Shown here piece by piece: positions 48,901 to 61,395 of a stretch of DNA of 64,000 bases. Within the stretch, counting starts at the first letter, position 1. Every line of letters begins with the position of its first letter. The stretch covers positions 25,935,344 to 25,999,343 of the forward strand of contig CM017558.1 in the NCBI GenBank assembly GCA_007844125.1, written 5' to 3'. The translations under genes were made by a program, and so were the position numbers. A model generated the notes under the pieces. It saw only the letters and a program-made list of their open reading frames with translations, did not search any database and was not told where the DNA came from. The DNA is from Sinonovacula constricta. Taxonomy: Eukaryota > Mollusca > Bivalvia > Cardiida > Solecurtidae.

Positions 48901-51300
48901 ACATTCGGCATTAACGACACCTTCGCGTGGACATTGTTGATCCTAAATTGACATTATGTCAAGTTTGATGCAAATATAGATATATACAAATAACGCTGCA
49001 AATCGACGAAATGCATTAGGAAAGATTTACAGATAATAAACTTATACCCAACTGGTATTCGGCTGGTACATCGCGAGGCATGTTTGATTCCTGGTTATAT
49101 CTCATCTGATTGATATGCCAGTTCTCAATGTGCAGCTGTGTTGTCTGCATAATAAATTGTTAAGTGAAAAAGACAATACTCCTGTACTCTATTATTATAT
49201 GTCGATGACAATTACCATTAAAGGGCGGCAACAAAGCTCTCAATGGGAATGTTGAACATAGAACCTAAGTTAAACTTTTTAACTTTTATTTAAACGTCAA
49301 AGAATACGACATTGACAAAATATGTGAGCAGATACTTCTTCGGGAATGATCAGCTGTTTTCAAAATAAAACAATAACATTTTATCATCCCATCTGTTATG
49401 CAATGCACGAGTTATTTCTGCGGATCTTTCTTTCATTTCAAATGTTCACATTAAAGTCAGATATGGTTGTGGATTAAGGGATTTCTGCTTGAACAGGTCT
49501 CTGTGAGAGTGAAAGGTAATTGAATCAAGTGACTTTCAGGAGAAATCATATGGATATAATGCTTTATTGTTTTGTCGGAGGAGATGAGCGAAAGACTGCA
49601 AGTAATAATTGCAAACTTGACATCGGGTTCGTTAACATGTGTTGGGTGCTTAATGTATTACTTGCAGCAGCAGGATTAAATCCAGCTGTTGCAGTACATG
49701 TTTAATTTCGGAGTAACATGCATGTAAGCAATTGTAATGCCGCTGAATTAACTCATACAGTTATTAACCTTACATGTATGTCCATTTCCATGCTAGAAGA
49801 GTCGTAAGACAGGATTGGTTTTGTTACTGTATACATGTGAAAAGAGACCATGTAAGCGCTTATTTAACCATTATATAAACATTATCATTAAAATATTATC
49901 AATATGACATATGGCATTGGTATACCTATGTAATCAATTACAATATTTAGATTAACGACAAATGTGAACAAACGTCAATTTATGATCTCTTTATTAATTT
50001 TCTTATAGAAAATATCGCGATCTATTTGAAAACAGCGTTTTTGACATAATAACATCAACAACTCTCATTTTTAAGTTAAAGTTGTTGCTCCTTTCACATT
50101 TCTAAAGATATTTTACGTCTTATGGTATAAATGAATGGACGCGGTAAAAGAATACAGCAATAATTATTTCAGTAACTTGAAAATGACAGGCAATGTACTT
50201 CGTAGGAATCCATTTATTTGATAGATAATACCATAGTGTTAACGTGCAGCTAAATACAGTTAAAGGCTGTTTGCAATTTATAATGCCTGCTCCTAGCTAT
50301 AACTTATACAGTGTGCCACGCCCACATACTTAGAATTGATGCTTTCATAATCTACAATTTGTATGCAGTATCACACACAACTTATCTTTGAATTGCAACT
50401 ATCATATATTCAGTTGATCCCATGAATATTGAAAATATTAAGCTCCTTTCGCTAAACAGTTTGTTATGTATCTATTTAGTAGCAAAGAGCACTATCTGAG
50501 TAAGATAGGACCGATATGCAATGCAAACCACTATCTCAGTAAGACAGGACCAATTTGCAGTGCAAACCACTATCTCAGTAAGACAGTACCGATATGCAGT
50601 GCCAACCACAATCTCAGAAAGACAGTACCGATATGCAGTGCCAACCACTATCAGAGTAAGACAGGACCGATATGCCGTGCCAACCACTATCTCAGTAAGA
50701 CATGACCGATATGCAGTGCCAATCACTATCTCAGTAAGACAGGACCGATATGCAGTGCCAATCACTATCTCAGTAAGTAAGGACCGATATGCAGTGCCAA
50801 TCACTATCTCAGTAAAACAGTACCGATATGCAGTGCCAATCACTATCTCAGTAAGACAGGACCGATATGCAGTGCCAATCACTATCTCAGTAAGACATGA
50901 CCGATATTCAGTGCCAATCACTATCTCAGTAAGACAGGACCGATATGCAGTGCAAACCACTATCTCATTAAGACAGGACCGATATGCCGTGCCAACCACT
51001 ATCTCAGTAGGACAGGACCGATATGCAGTGCCAACCACTATCTCATTAAGACAGGACCGATATGCAGTGCCAACCACTATCAGAGTAAGACAGGACCGAT
51101 ATGCCGTGCCAACCACTATCAGAGTAAGACAGGACCGATATGCAGTGCCAACTACTATCTCAGTAAGACAGTACCGATATGCAGTGCAAACCACTATCTC
51201 AGTAAGACAGGACCGATATGCAGTGCCAACCACTATCAGAGTAAGACAGGACCGATATGCAGTACCAACCACTGTCAGAGTAAGACAGGACTGATATGCA

Positions 51301-54300
51301 GTGCCAACCACTATCTTATTAAGACAGGACCGATATGCAGAGCCAACCACTATCTCAGTAAGACAGGACCTATATGCCGTGCCAACCACTATCTCAGTAA
51401 GACAGGACCGATATGCCGAGCCACCCACTACCTCAGTAAGACAGGACCGATATGCAGTGCCAACTACTATCTCAGTAAGACAGGACCGATATGCCGTGCC
51501 AACCACTATCTCAGTAAGATCGGGCCAATATGCAGTGCAAACCACTATCTCAGTAAGACAGGACCGATATGCAGTGACAACCACTATCTCAGTAAGACAG
51601 GACCGATATGCCGTGCCAACTACTATCTCAGTAAGACATGATCGATATGCAGTGCCAACCCCTATCTCAGTAAAACAGTATCGATATGGAGTGCCAAAAT
51701 ACTATCTGACTAAGAGTGTACCGATATGTAGTGCCAATCACTATCTTGGTAAGACACTACCGATATGCAGTGCAAACCACTATCTGAGCAAGACCGGACC
51801 GATATGCAAGGACAACAACTATCTCAGTAAGGCAGTACCGATATGCATTGCCAACCACTATCTAAGTAAGACAGTACCGACATGCAGTGACAACCACTAT
51901 CTCAGTAAGACAGGACCGATATGCCGTGCCAACCACTATCTCAGTAAGGCAGTACCGATATGCAGTGCAAACCACTATCTCAGTAAGACAGGACCGATAT
52001 GCAGTGCCAACTACTATCTCAGTAAGACAGGACCGATATGCAGTGCAAACCACTATCTCAGTAAGACAGTACCGATATGAGTGCCAACCACTCTCTCAAT
52101 AAGACAGTACCGATATGCAGTGCAAACCACTATCTCAGTAAGAAAGGACCGATATGCAGTACCAACCACTATCTCAGTAAGACAGGACCGATATGCAGTG
52201 CCAACCACTATCTCAGTAAGACAGTACCGATATGAGTGCCAACCACTATCAGAGTAAGACAGGACCGATATGCAGTGCCAACTACTATCTCAGTAAGACA
52301 GGACCGATATGCAGTGCAAACCCCTATCTCAGTAAGACAGGACCGATATGCAGTGCCAACCACTATCAGAGCAAGACAGGACCGATATGCAGTGTCAACC
52401 ACTGTCAGAGTAAGACAGGACTGATATGCAGTGCCAACCATTATCTCATTAAGACAGGACCGATATGCAGTGCCAACCACTATCTCAGTAAGACAGGACC
52501 GATATGCCGTGCCACCCACTACCTCAGTAAGACAGGACCGATATGCAGTGCCAACTACTATCTCAGTAAGACAGGACCGATATGCCGTGCCAACCACTAT
52601 CTCAGTAAGACCGGGCCAATATGCAGTGCAAACCACTATCTCAGTAAGACAGGACCGATATGCAGTGCCAACCACTATCTCAGTAAGACAGGACCGATAT
52701 GCCGTGCCAACTACTATCTCAGTAAGACATGATCGATATGCAGTGCCAACCACTATCTCAGTAAAACAGTATCGATATGGAGGGCCAAAATACTATCTGA
52801 CTAAGAGTGTACCGATATGTACTGCCAATCACTATCTTGGTAAGACACTACCGATATGCAGTGCAAACCACTCTCTGAGCAAGACCGGACCGATATGCAA
52901 GGACAACCACTATCTCAGTAAGGCAGTACCGATATGCATTGCCAACCACTATCTAAGTAAGACAGTACCGATATGAGTGCCAACCACTCTCTCAATAAGA
53001 CAGTACCGATATGCAGTGCAAACCACTATCTCAGTAAGACAGTACCGATATGAGTGCCAACCACTCTCTCAATAAGACAGTACCGATATGCAGTGCAAAC
53101 CACTATCTCAGTAAGACAGGACCGATATGCAGTGCCAAGCACTATCTCAGTACGACAGGACCGATATGCAGTGCAAACCACTATCTCAGTAAGACAGTAC
53201 CGATATGAGTGCCAACCACACTCTCAATAAGACAGTACCGATATGCATTGCAAACCACTATCTCAGTAAGAAAGGACCGATATGCAGTACCAACCACTAT
53301 CTCAGTAAGACAGGACCGATATGCAGTGCCAACCACTATCTCAGTAAGACAGTAACGATATGAGTGCCAACCACTATCAGAGTAAGACAGGACCGATATG
53401 CATTGCCAACTACTATCTCAGTAAGGCAGGACCGATATGCAGTGCAAACCATTATCTCAGTAAGACAGGAACGATTTGCAGTGCCAACCACTATCAAGGT
53501 AAGACAGGACCGATATGCAGTGTCAACCACTGTCAGAGTAAGACAGGACTGATATGCAGTGCCAACCACTATCTCATTAAGACAGGACCGATATGCAGAG
53601 CCAACCACTATCTCAGTAAGACAGGACCTATATGCCGTGCCAACCACTATCTCAGTAAGACAGGACCGATATGCCGTGCCACCCACTACCTCAGTAAGAC
53701 AGGACCGATATGCAGTGCCAACTACTATCTCAGTAAGACAGTACCGATATGCAGTGCCAACCACTACCTCAGTAAGACCGAACCGATATACAATGACAAC
53801 CACTATCTTAGTAAGACAGTACCGATATGCAGTTCCAACCACTACCTCAGTAAGACAGAACCGATATGCCGTGCCAACCACTATCTCAGTAAGACAGTAC
53901 CGATATGCAGTGCCAATCACTATCTCAGTAAGACAGGACAGATATCCAGTGCAAACCACTATCTCAGTAAGACAGGACCGATAAGCAGTGCCAACCACTA
54001 TCTGGGCAAGACCGGACCGATATGCAAGGACAACCACTATCTCAGTAAGGCAGTACCGATATGCAGTGCCAACCACTATCTCAGTAAGACAGGACCGATA
54101 TCCAGTGCAAACCACTATCTCAGTAAGACAGGACCGATAAGCAGTGCCAACCACTATCTCAGTAAGACAGTACCGATTTGCAGTACCAAAATACTATCTG
54201 ACCAAGAGAGTACCGATATGCAGTGCCAACTACTATCTGAGTAAGACACTACCGATATGCAGTGCCAACCTCTATCTTAGTAAGGCCTGACCGATATGCA

Positions 54301-54680
54301 GTGCCAACCACTATCTTAGTAAGACCTGACCGATATGCAGTGCCCACCATTATCTCAGTAAGACAGGACCGATATGCAGTGTAAACCACTGTCTCAGTAA
54401 GACAGTACTGATATGCAGTGCCAACCACTATCTCAGTAAGACAGTACCGATATGCAGTGCCAAAATACTATCTGACTAAGAGAGTACCGATATGCAGTGC
54501 CAACCAATATCTCAGTAAGACCTGACCGATATGCAGTGCCAACCACTATCTCAGTAAGACAGGACCGATATGCAGTGCCAACCACTATCTCAGTAAGACA
54601 GGACCGATATGCAGTGCCAACCATTATCTCAGTAAGACCGGACCGATATGAGTGCCAACCACTATCTCAGTAAGACAGGA
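51301..54680. repeat. Three copies of an approximately 1.13-kb higher-order repeat in the 39-bp array
   Basis: Matching series start at about 51301, 52431 and 53559 (offsets 1130 and 1128 bp). They share TTAAGACAGGACCGATATGC, GTGCCACCCACTACC and other rare units. The copies differ by substitutions and by loss or gain of single units (for example one 39-bp unit missing in the second copy). The third copy diverges after about 53750. Confidence 0.75.
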
Positions 54681-56798
54681 CCGATATGCCGTGCCAACCA
54701 CTATCTCAGTAAGACAGCACCGATATGCCGTGCCAGGCACTACCTCAGTACGACAGGACCGATAAGCAGTGCCAACCACAATCTCAGTAAGACAGAACCG
54801 TTATGCAGTGCCAACCACTATCTCAATAAGACAGTACCGATATGCAGTGCCAACCACTATCTCAGTAAGATAGGACCGATATCCAGTGCAAACAACTATC
54901 TAAGTAAGACAGGACTGATATGCAGTACCACCCACTATCTTAGTAAGACAGTACCGATATGCAGTACCAACCACTGTCTGAGTAAGACATGATCGATATG
55001 CAGTGCCAACCACTATCTCAGTAAGACAGTACCAATATGCAGTGCCAAAATACTATCTGACTAAGAGAGTATCGATATGCAGTGCCATCCACTGTCTGAG
55101 TAAGACACTACCGATATGCAGTGCCAACCACTATCTCAGTAAGACAGTACCAATATGCAGTGCCAAAATACTATCTGACTAAGACAGTACCGATATGCAG
55201 TGCCAAAATACTATCTCAGTAAGACAGTACCGATATGCAGTGCCAACCACTATCTCAGTAAGACAGGACCGATATGCCGTGCCAACCACTATCACAGTAA
55301 GACAGGACCGATATGCCGTGCCAACCACTATCTCAGTAAGACGGACCGATATGCCGTGCCAACCACTATCTCAGTAAGACAGGACCGATATGCCGTGCCA
55401 ACCACTATCTCAGTAAGACGGACCGATATGCCGTGCCAACTGCTATCTCAGTAAGACAGGACCGATATGCAGTACCAAAATACTATCTGACTAAGAGAGT
55501 ACCGATATGCAGTGCCAACCACTATCTGAGTAAGACACTACCGATATGCAGTGCCCACCTCTATCTGAGGAAGACAGGACCGATATGCAGTGCCAACCAC
55601 TATCTTAGTAAGACCTGACCGATATGCAGTGCCAACCACTATCTCAGTAAGACAGAACCGATATGCAGTGCAAACCACTATCTCAGTAAGACAGGACCGA
55701 TATGCAGTGCCAACCACTATCTCAGTAAGACAGTACCGATATGCAGTGCCAAAATACTATCTGACTAAGAGACTACCGATATGCAGTGCCAACCACTATC
55801 TGAGTAAGACACTACCGATATGCAGTGCCAACCACTATCTCAGTAAGACAGGACCGATATGCCGTGCCACCCACTATCTCAGTAAGACAGGACCGATATG
55901 AGTGCCAACCACTATCTCAGTAAGACAGGACCGATATGCCGTGCCAACCACTATCTCAGTAAGACAGGACCGATATGCCGTGCCACCCACTACCTCAGTA
56001 AGACAGTACCGATATGAAGTGCCAACCACTATCTCAGTAAGACAGGACCGATATCCAGTGCAAACCACTATCTCAGTAAGACAGTACCGATATGCAGTAC
56101 CAGCCACTGTCTGAGTAAGACATGATCGATATGCAGTGCCAACCACTATCTCAGTAAGTCAGTACCAATATGCAGTGCCAACCACTATCTGAGTAAGACA
56201 GTACCGATATGCAGTGCCAACCACTATCTCAGTAAGACAGTACCAATATGCAGTGCCAAAATACTATCTGACTAAGAGAGTATCGATATGCAGTGCCATC
56301 CACTATCTGAGTAAGACACTACCGATATGCAGTGCCAACCACTATCTGAGCAAGACAGTACCGATATGCAGTACCAACCACTGTCTGAGTAAGACATGAT
56401 CAATATGCAGTGCCAACCACTATCTCAGTAAGACAGGACCGATATGAGTGCCAACCACTATCTCGGTAAGACAGGACCGATATGCCGTGCCAACCACTAT
56501 CTCAGTAAGACAGGACCGATATGCTGTGCCACCTACTACCTCAGTAATGCAGGACCGATAAGCAGTGCCAACCACAATCTCAGTAAGACAGAACCGCTAT
56601 GCAGTGCCAACCACTATCTCAGTAAGACAGTACCGATATGCAGTGCCAACCACTATCTCAGTAAGACAGGACCGATATGCAGTGCCAACCACTATCTCAG
56701 TAAGACAGGACCGATATGCAGTACCAACCACTATCTTAGTAAGACAGTACCGATATGCAGTACCAACCACTGTCTGAGTAAGACATGATCGATATGCA

Positions 56799-57524
56799 GT
56801 GCCAACCACTATCTCGGTAAGACAGTACCGATATGCAGTGCCAAAATACTATCTGACTGAGAGAGTATCGATATGCAGTGCCATCCACTTTCTGAGTAAG
56901 ACACTACCGATATGCAGTGCCAACCACTATCTGAGCAAGACAGTACCGATATGCATTACCAACCACTGTCTGAGTAAGACATGATCGGTATGCAGTGCCA
57001 ACCACTATCTCAGTAAGACAGTACCGATATGCAGTGCCAAAATACTATCTGACTAAGACAGTACCGATATGCATTGCCAACTACTATCTCAGTAAGACAG
57101 TACTGACATGCAGTGACAACCACTATCTCAGTAAGACAGGACCGATATGCAGTGCCAACCACTATCTCAGTAAGACAGGACCGATATGCAGTGCCAACCA
57201 CTATCTCACTAAGACAGTACTGATATGCAGTGCCAACCACTATCTCAGTAAGACAGGACCGATATGCAGTGACAACCACTATCTCAATAAGACAGTACTG
57301 ATATGCAGTGCCAACCACTATCTCAGTAAGACAGGACCGATATGCAGTGACAACCACTATCTCAATAAGACAGTACTGATATGCAGTGCCAACCACTATC
57401 TCAGTAAGACAGGACCGACATGCAGTGACAACCACTATCTCAATAAGACAGTACTGATATGCAGTGCCAATCACTATCTCAGTTAGACAGGACCGATATG
57501 CAGTGCTAACCACTACCTCAGTAA
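56799..57524. repeat. 821-bp higher-order repeat, copy 1, in the 39-bp array
   Basis: The segment with GTAAGACATGATCGGTATGC and GTACTGACATGCAGTGACAA units is repeated 821 bp downstream at about 57620-58345. Only a handful of differences were seen by eye (for example GACTGAGAGAG against GACTAAGAGAG, CTCACTAAG against CTCAGTAAG). Confidence 0.88.
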
Positions 57525-57619
57525 GACAGGACCGATATGCAGTACCAACCACTATCTTAGTAAGACAGTACCGATATGCAGTACCAACCACTGTCTGAGT
57601 AAGACATGATCGGTATGCA

Positions 57620-58345
57620 GTGCCAACCACTATCTCGGTAAGACAGTACCGATATGCAGTGCCAAAATACTATCTGACTAAGAGAGTATCGATATGCAGT
57701 GCCATCCACTTTCTGAGTAAGACACTACCGATATGCAGTGCCAACCACTATCTGAGCAAGACAGTACCGATATGCATTACCAACCACTGTCTGAGTAAGA
57801 CATGATCGGTATGCAGTGCCAACCACTATCTCAGTAAGACAGTACCGATATGCAGTGCCAAAATACTATCTGACTAAGACAGTACCGATATGCATTGCCA
57901 ACTACTATCTCAGTAAGACAGTACTGACATGCAGTGACAACCACTATCTCAGTAAGACAGGACCGATATGCAGTGCCAACCACTATCTCAGTAAGACAGG
58001 ACCGATATGCAGTGCCAACCACTATCTCAGTAAGACAGTACTGATATGCAGTGCCAACCACTATCTCAGTAAGACAGGACCGATATGCAGTGACAACCAC
58101 TATCTCAATAAGACAGTACTGATATGCAGTGCCAACCACTATCTCAGTAAGACAGGACCGATATGCAGTGACAACCACTATCTCAATAAGACAGTACTGA
58201 TATGCAGTGCCAACCACTATCTCAGTAAGACAGGACCGACATGCAGTGACAACCACTATCTCAATAAGACAGTACTGATATGCAGTGCCAATCACTATCT
58301 CAGTTAGACAGGACCGATATGCAGTGCTAACCACTACCTCAGTAA
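57620..58345. repeat. 821-bp higher-order repeat, copy 2, in the 39-bp array
   Basis: Tandem second copy of 56799-57524. The copies separate after GCTAACCACTACCTCAGTAA, where copy 1 continues with ACAGGACC and copy 2 with ACAGTACC. Confidence 0.88.
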
Positions 58346-59509
58346 GACAGTACCGATATGCAATGCCAACCACTATCTCAGTAAGACAGTACCGATATAC
58401 AGTGCCAACCACTATCTCAGTAAGACAGAACCGATATGCAGTGCCAACCACTACCTCAGTAAGACCGAACCGATATACAATGACAACCACTATCTTAGTA
58501 AGACAGGACCGATATGCAGTTCCAACCACTACCTCAGTAAGACAGAACCGATATGCAGTGCCAACCACTATCTCAGTAAGACAGTACCGATATGCAGTGC
58601 CAACCACTACCTCAGTAAGACAGAACCGATATACAATGACAACCACTATCTTAGTAAGACAGTACCGATATGCAGTGCCAACCACTACCTCAGTAAGACA
58701 GAACCGATATGCAGTGCCAACCACTATCTCAGTAAGACAGTACCGATATGCAGTGCCAACCACTATCTCAGTAAGACACGACCGATATGCAGTGCCAACC
58801 ACTATCTCAGTAAGACACGACCGATATGCAGTGCCAACCACTATCTCAGTAAGACAGGACCGATATGCAGTGCCAACCACTATTTCAGTAAGACAGTACC
58901 GATATGCAGTGCCAACCGCTACTTAAGTAAGACAGGACCGGTATACAGTGCCAACCACTACCTCAGTAAGACAGGAACGATATGCCGTGCCAATCACTTT
59001 TTCAGTAAGACAGGACCGGTATGCAGTGCCAACCACTATCTCAGTAAGACAATACCGATATGCAGTGCCAACCCCTATCTCAGTAAGACAGGACCGATAT
59101 GCCGTGCCAACCACTATCTCAGTAAGACAGGACCGATATGCAGTGCCAACCACTATCTCAGTAAGACAGTACAGATATGCAGTGCCAAAATACTATCTGA
59201 CTAAGACAGTACCGATATGCAGTGCCAACCCCTATCTCAGTAAGACAGGACCGATATGCCGTGCCAACCACTATCTCAGTAAGACAATACCGATATGCAG
59301 TGCCAACCCCTATCTCAGTAAGACAGGACCGATATGCCGTGCCAATCACTTTTTCAGTAAGACAGGACCGGTATGCAGTGCCAACCACTATCTCAGTAAG
59401 ACAATACCGATATGCAGTGCCAACCCCTATCTCAGTAAGACAGGACCGATATGCCGTGCCAACCACTATCTCAGTAAGACAATACCGATATGCAGTGCTA
59501 ACCACTATC

Positions 59510-60203
59510 TCAGTAAGACAGTAATGATATGCAGTGCCAACCACTATCTCAGTAAGACAGTAATGATATGCAGTGCCAACCACTATCTCAGTAAGACAGT
59601 AATGATATGCAGTGACAACCACTATCTCAGTAAGACAGTAATGATATGCAGTGACAACCACTATCTCAGTAAGACAGTAATGATATGCAGTGACAACCAC
59701 TATCTCAGTAAGACAGTAATGATATGCAGTGCCAACCACTATCTCAGTAAGACAGGGCCGATATGCAGTTCCAACCACTATCTCAGTAAGACAGTAATGA
59801 TATGCAGTGCCAACCACTATCTCAGTAAGACAGTAATGATATGCAGTGCCAACCACTATCCCAGTAAGACAGGACCGATATGCAGTGCCAACCACTATCT
59901 CAGAAAGACAGTAATGATATGCAGTGCCAACCACTATCTCAGAAAGACAGTAATGATATGCAGTGCCAACCACTATCTCAGAAAGACAGTAATGATATGC
60001 AGTGCCAACCACTATCTCAGAAAGACAGTAATGATATGCAGTGCCTACCACTATCTCAGAAAGACAGTAATGATATGCAGTGCTAACCACTATCTCAGAA
60101 AGACAGTAATGATATGCAGTGCCAACCACTATCTCAGAAAGACAGTAATGATATGCAGTGCCTACCACTATCTCAGAAAGACAGTAATGATATGCAGTGC
60201 TAA
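59510..60203. repeat. Homogeneous right-edge sub-family of the 39-bp array
   Basis: About 18 units carrying GACAGTAATGATATGCAGTG, a variant not seen in the body of the array. The last eight (59880-60200) also share CTCAGAAAGACAG and are almost identical, with only GCCTACC and GCTAACC changes. This indicates recent local amplification at the array edge. Confidence 0.9.
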
Positions 60204-60302
60204 CATGTGTCACTTGAACATATTTCTGATTGACATCTTAAATGTTTTTAATTGTTTTATCTTTGAAATATATCGCAGCGACCAACTATGATCAGTATAG
60301 GT

Positions 60303-60475
60303 ATTTGGTGGAGTGATATCCCAGAAAAATGTCTAAGTAGAACTACAGGCGCAGCGCAGGTCAGCTTTTAAAATGTTACCATATTAAGTCCTCCGCCCCA
60401 AACGGGACCCGAACCCACGCGGTGAGAGACTAAGCAGTCAGAGAAGTTACAAATCCGCGACTCTGCCACGACGAC
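60303..60475 (-). mobile_element. tRNA-derived SINE, minus strand
   Basis: The minus strand reads a pol III A box GTGGCAGAGTCGCGG (60455-60469) and a B box GTGGGTTCGGGTCCC (60404-60418), followed by a body with CCTGTAGTTCTACTTAGACA and TTTTTCTGGGATATCACTCC. A and B box spacing is about right for a tRNA-like head with a long variable region. The end GTTTGGGGCGG resembles an acceptor stem but does not close cleanly. The body matches a second truncated copy at 60589-60670, which supports a dispersed SINE family. Confidence 0.62.
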
Positions 60476-60588
60476 CCTTTCTTAATCTATATGACGTTCG
60501 TGCCTTGGTGATTTCTTTATTTTGTCTATTCGCTTTCTTTATATCGAACAGACACACTTATAGCCATATTGCCGAGGCTTACTGATAA

Positions 60589-60670
60589 CTTTTGGAGGAA
60601 GACACCAGAAAAATATCTTGGTAGAAGCACCGGCCAACCACAAGACTGTATGAAGACCTCCTGCCATCAA
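60589..60670 (-). mobile_element. Headless second copy of the SINE body, minus strand
   Basis: TTTGGAGGAAGACACCAGAA, AAATATCTTGGTAGAAGCAC and TGAAGACCTCCTGCC align with TTTGGTGGAGTGATATCCC, AGAAAAATGTCTAAGTAGAA and TTAAGTCCTCCGCC of the SINE at 60303. No A or B box follows, so it is a truncated or decayed copy. Confidence 0.5.
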
Positions 60671-61218
60671 CTCTCCACCCACCCACCCCACGTATAATTA
60701 GGTATGCGTAACTATTGTGTTTTGCAAAAAATAAATAAATAGACACATTAACGATTGCGGTTGCAGTATACATAATGGTCACAACACAACTCCGTCTGAT
60801 GACTGCAGTTATTAATATTTTAATTTAAACATATATAACATTTAGGATAAAGATTTAGAAATAGATGGTTCGGGTTTTGTCTGGAGTAAGATGGATTTTC
60901 TACATGTTGATCTCCAAATGGCCAGGAAAATATCAGTTGATTACAATTTTGAAATTATCTTATACCAGAACAAAGTTCTTTTTTAATAAACTAAATATTT
61001 CCAATCTGTATATGTTCACCTTATTCTCCACAACCTACATTCAAAGTTCAATGTAACAGTTTTACTCTAAAATTCCATATAGAATGCTGCTTTAATGTAA
61101 AGTTAACTTATATCAATGCTATACAGTTCTATAATGTTTGTTAATACAGCCGTCGATTGGAAAACAACCACTTTAAACTCAAAATTATCCCTTTCCTCAC
61201 ATCGGACCAGAAGCAGTC
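60671..61218. other. Unique AT-rich spacer
   Basis: Starts with a CCACCCACCCACCCC stretch (about 60675), then AT-rich sequence. No gene recognised. Confidence 0.5.
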
Positions 61219-61395
61219 CTCGCCTAGTAAGTACATTAGACAATTTGGAACTCGCTTCGTAACAACATTAAACAATTTGTTACTAGCCCAGTAACTACAT
61301 TAGACAATGTGGTACTCGCCTCGCAAATGCATTAGACAATTTTGTACTCGCCTCGTAGCTACATTAGACAATTTGAAACTTGCCTGGTAATGACA
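61219..61395. repeat. 32-bp degenerate tandem repeat, about 5.5 copies
   Basis: Units begin at 61219, 61251, 61283, 61315, 61347 and 61379. Each carries CTCGCCTCGTA (with changes) and TACATTAGACAATTTG. This is a fifth, short minisatellite, more diverged between units than the four large arrays. Confidence 0.88.

Larger units (their letters stand above)
43386..50486. other. AT-rich unique region, no gene recognised
   Basis: About 7.1 kb. It holds one candidate coding remnant on the minus strand (44385-44675), a T/G-rich simple stretch (about 44195-44240), and a possible worn SINE near 45835-45990 with a B-box-like GTACGAGTCC. Other open frames (45427, 46424, 48138, 49520) are AT-driven and have no recognisable domain. 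Confidence 0.5.
50487..60203. repeat. 39-bp minisatellite array (array 4), about 249 units
   Basis: Tandem array with a 39-bp unit: CCAACCACTATCTCAGTAAG, then ACAGGACCGATATGCAGTG (or ACAGTACC). Length variants are common: 38-bp units with GATATGAGTGCC and 40-bp units with CCAAAATACTATCTGACTAA. Frames are open on both strands (plus MPTTISVRQDRYA and CSANHYLSKTGPI, minus VGTAYRSCLTEIV), and the length variants switch between them without closing the frame. This explains the long apparent ORFs and argues against coding. Higher-order repeats of about 1128 and 821 bp are annotated separately. The right edge (59500-60200) is made of a nearly uniform GTAATGATATGC sub-family. Confidence 0.97.

Noticed and set aside
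50472..60291. Open frames up to 447 codons in the 39-bp array
   Set aside because: Both strands are open and frames change at 38- and 40-bp units without closing. No start, promoter or domain.
60390..60475. Functional tRNA (Ser/Leu-like) gene on the minus strand
   Set aside because: A and B boxes are good, but the acceptor stem does not close and the following body is shared with a second copy, as in a SINE.
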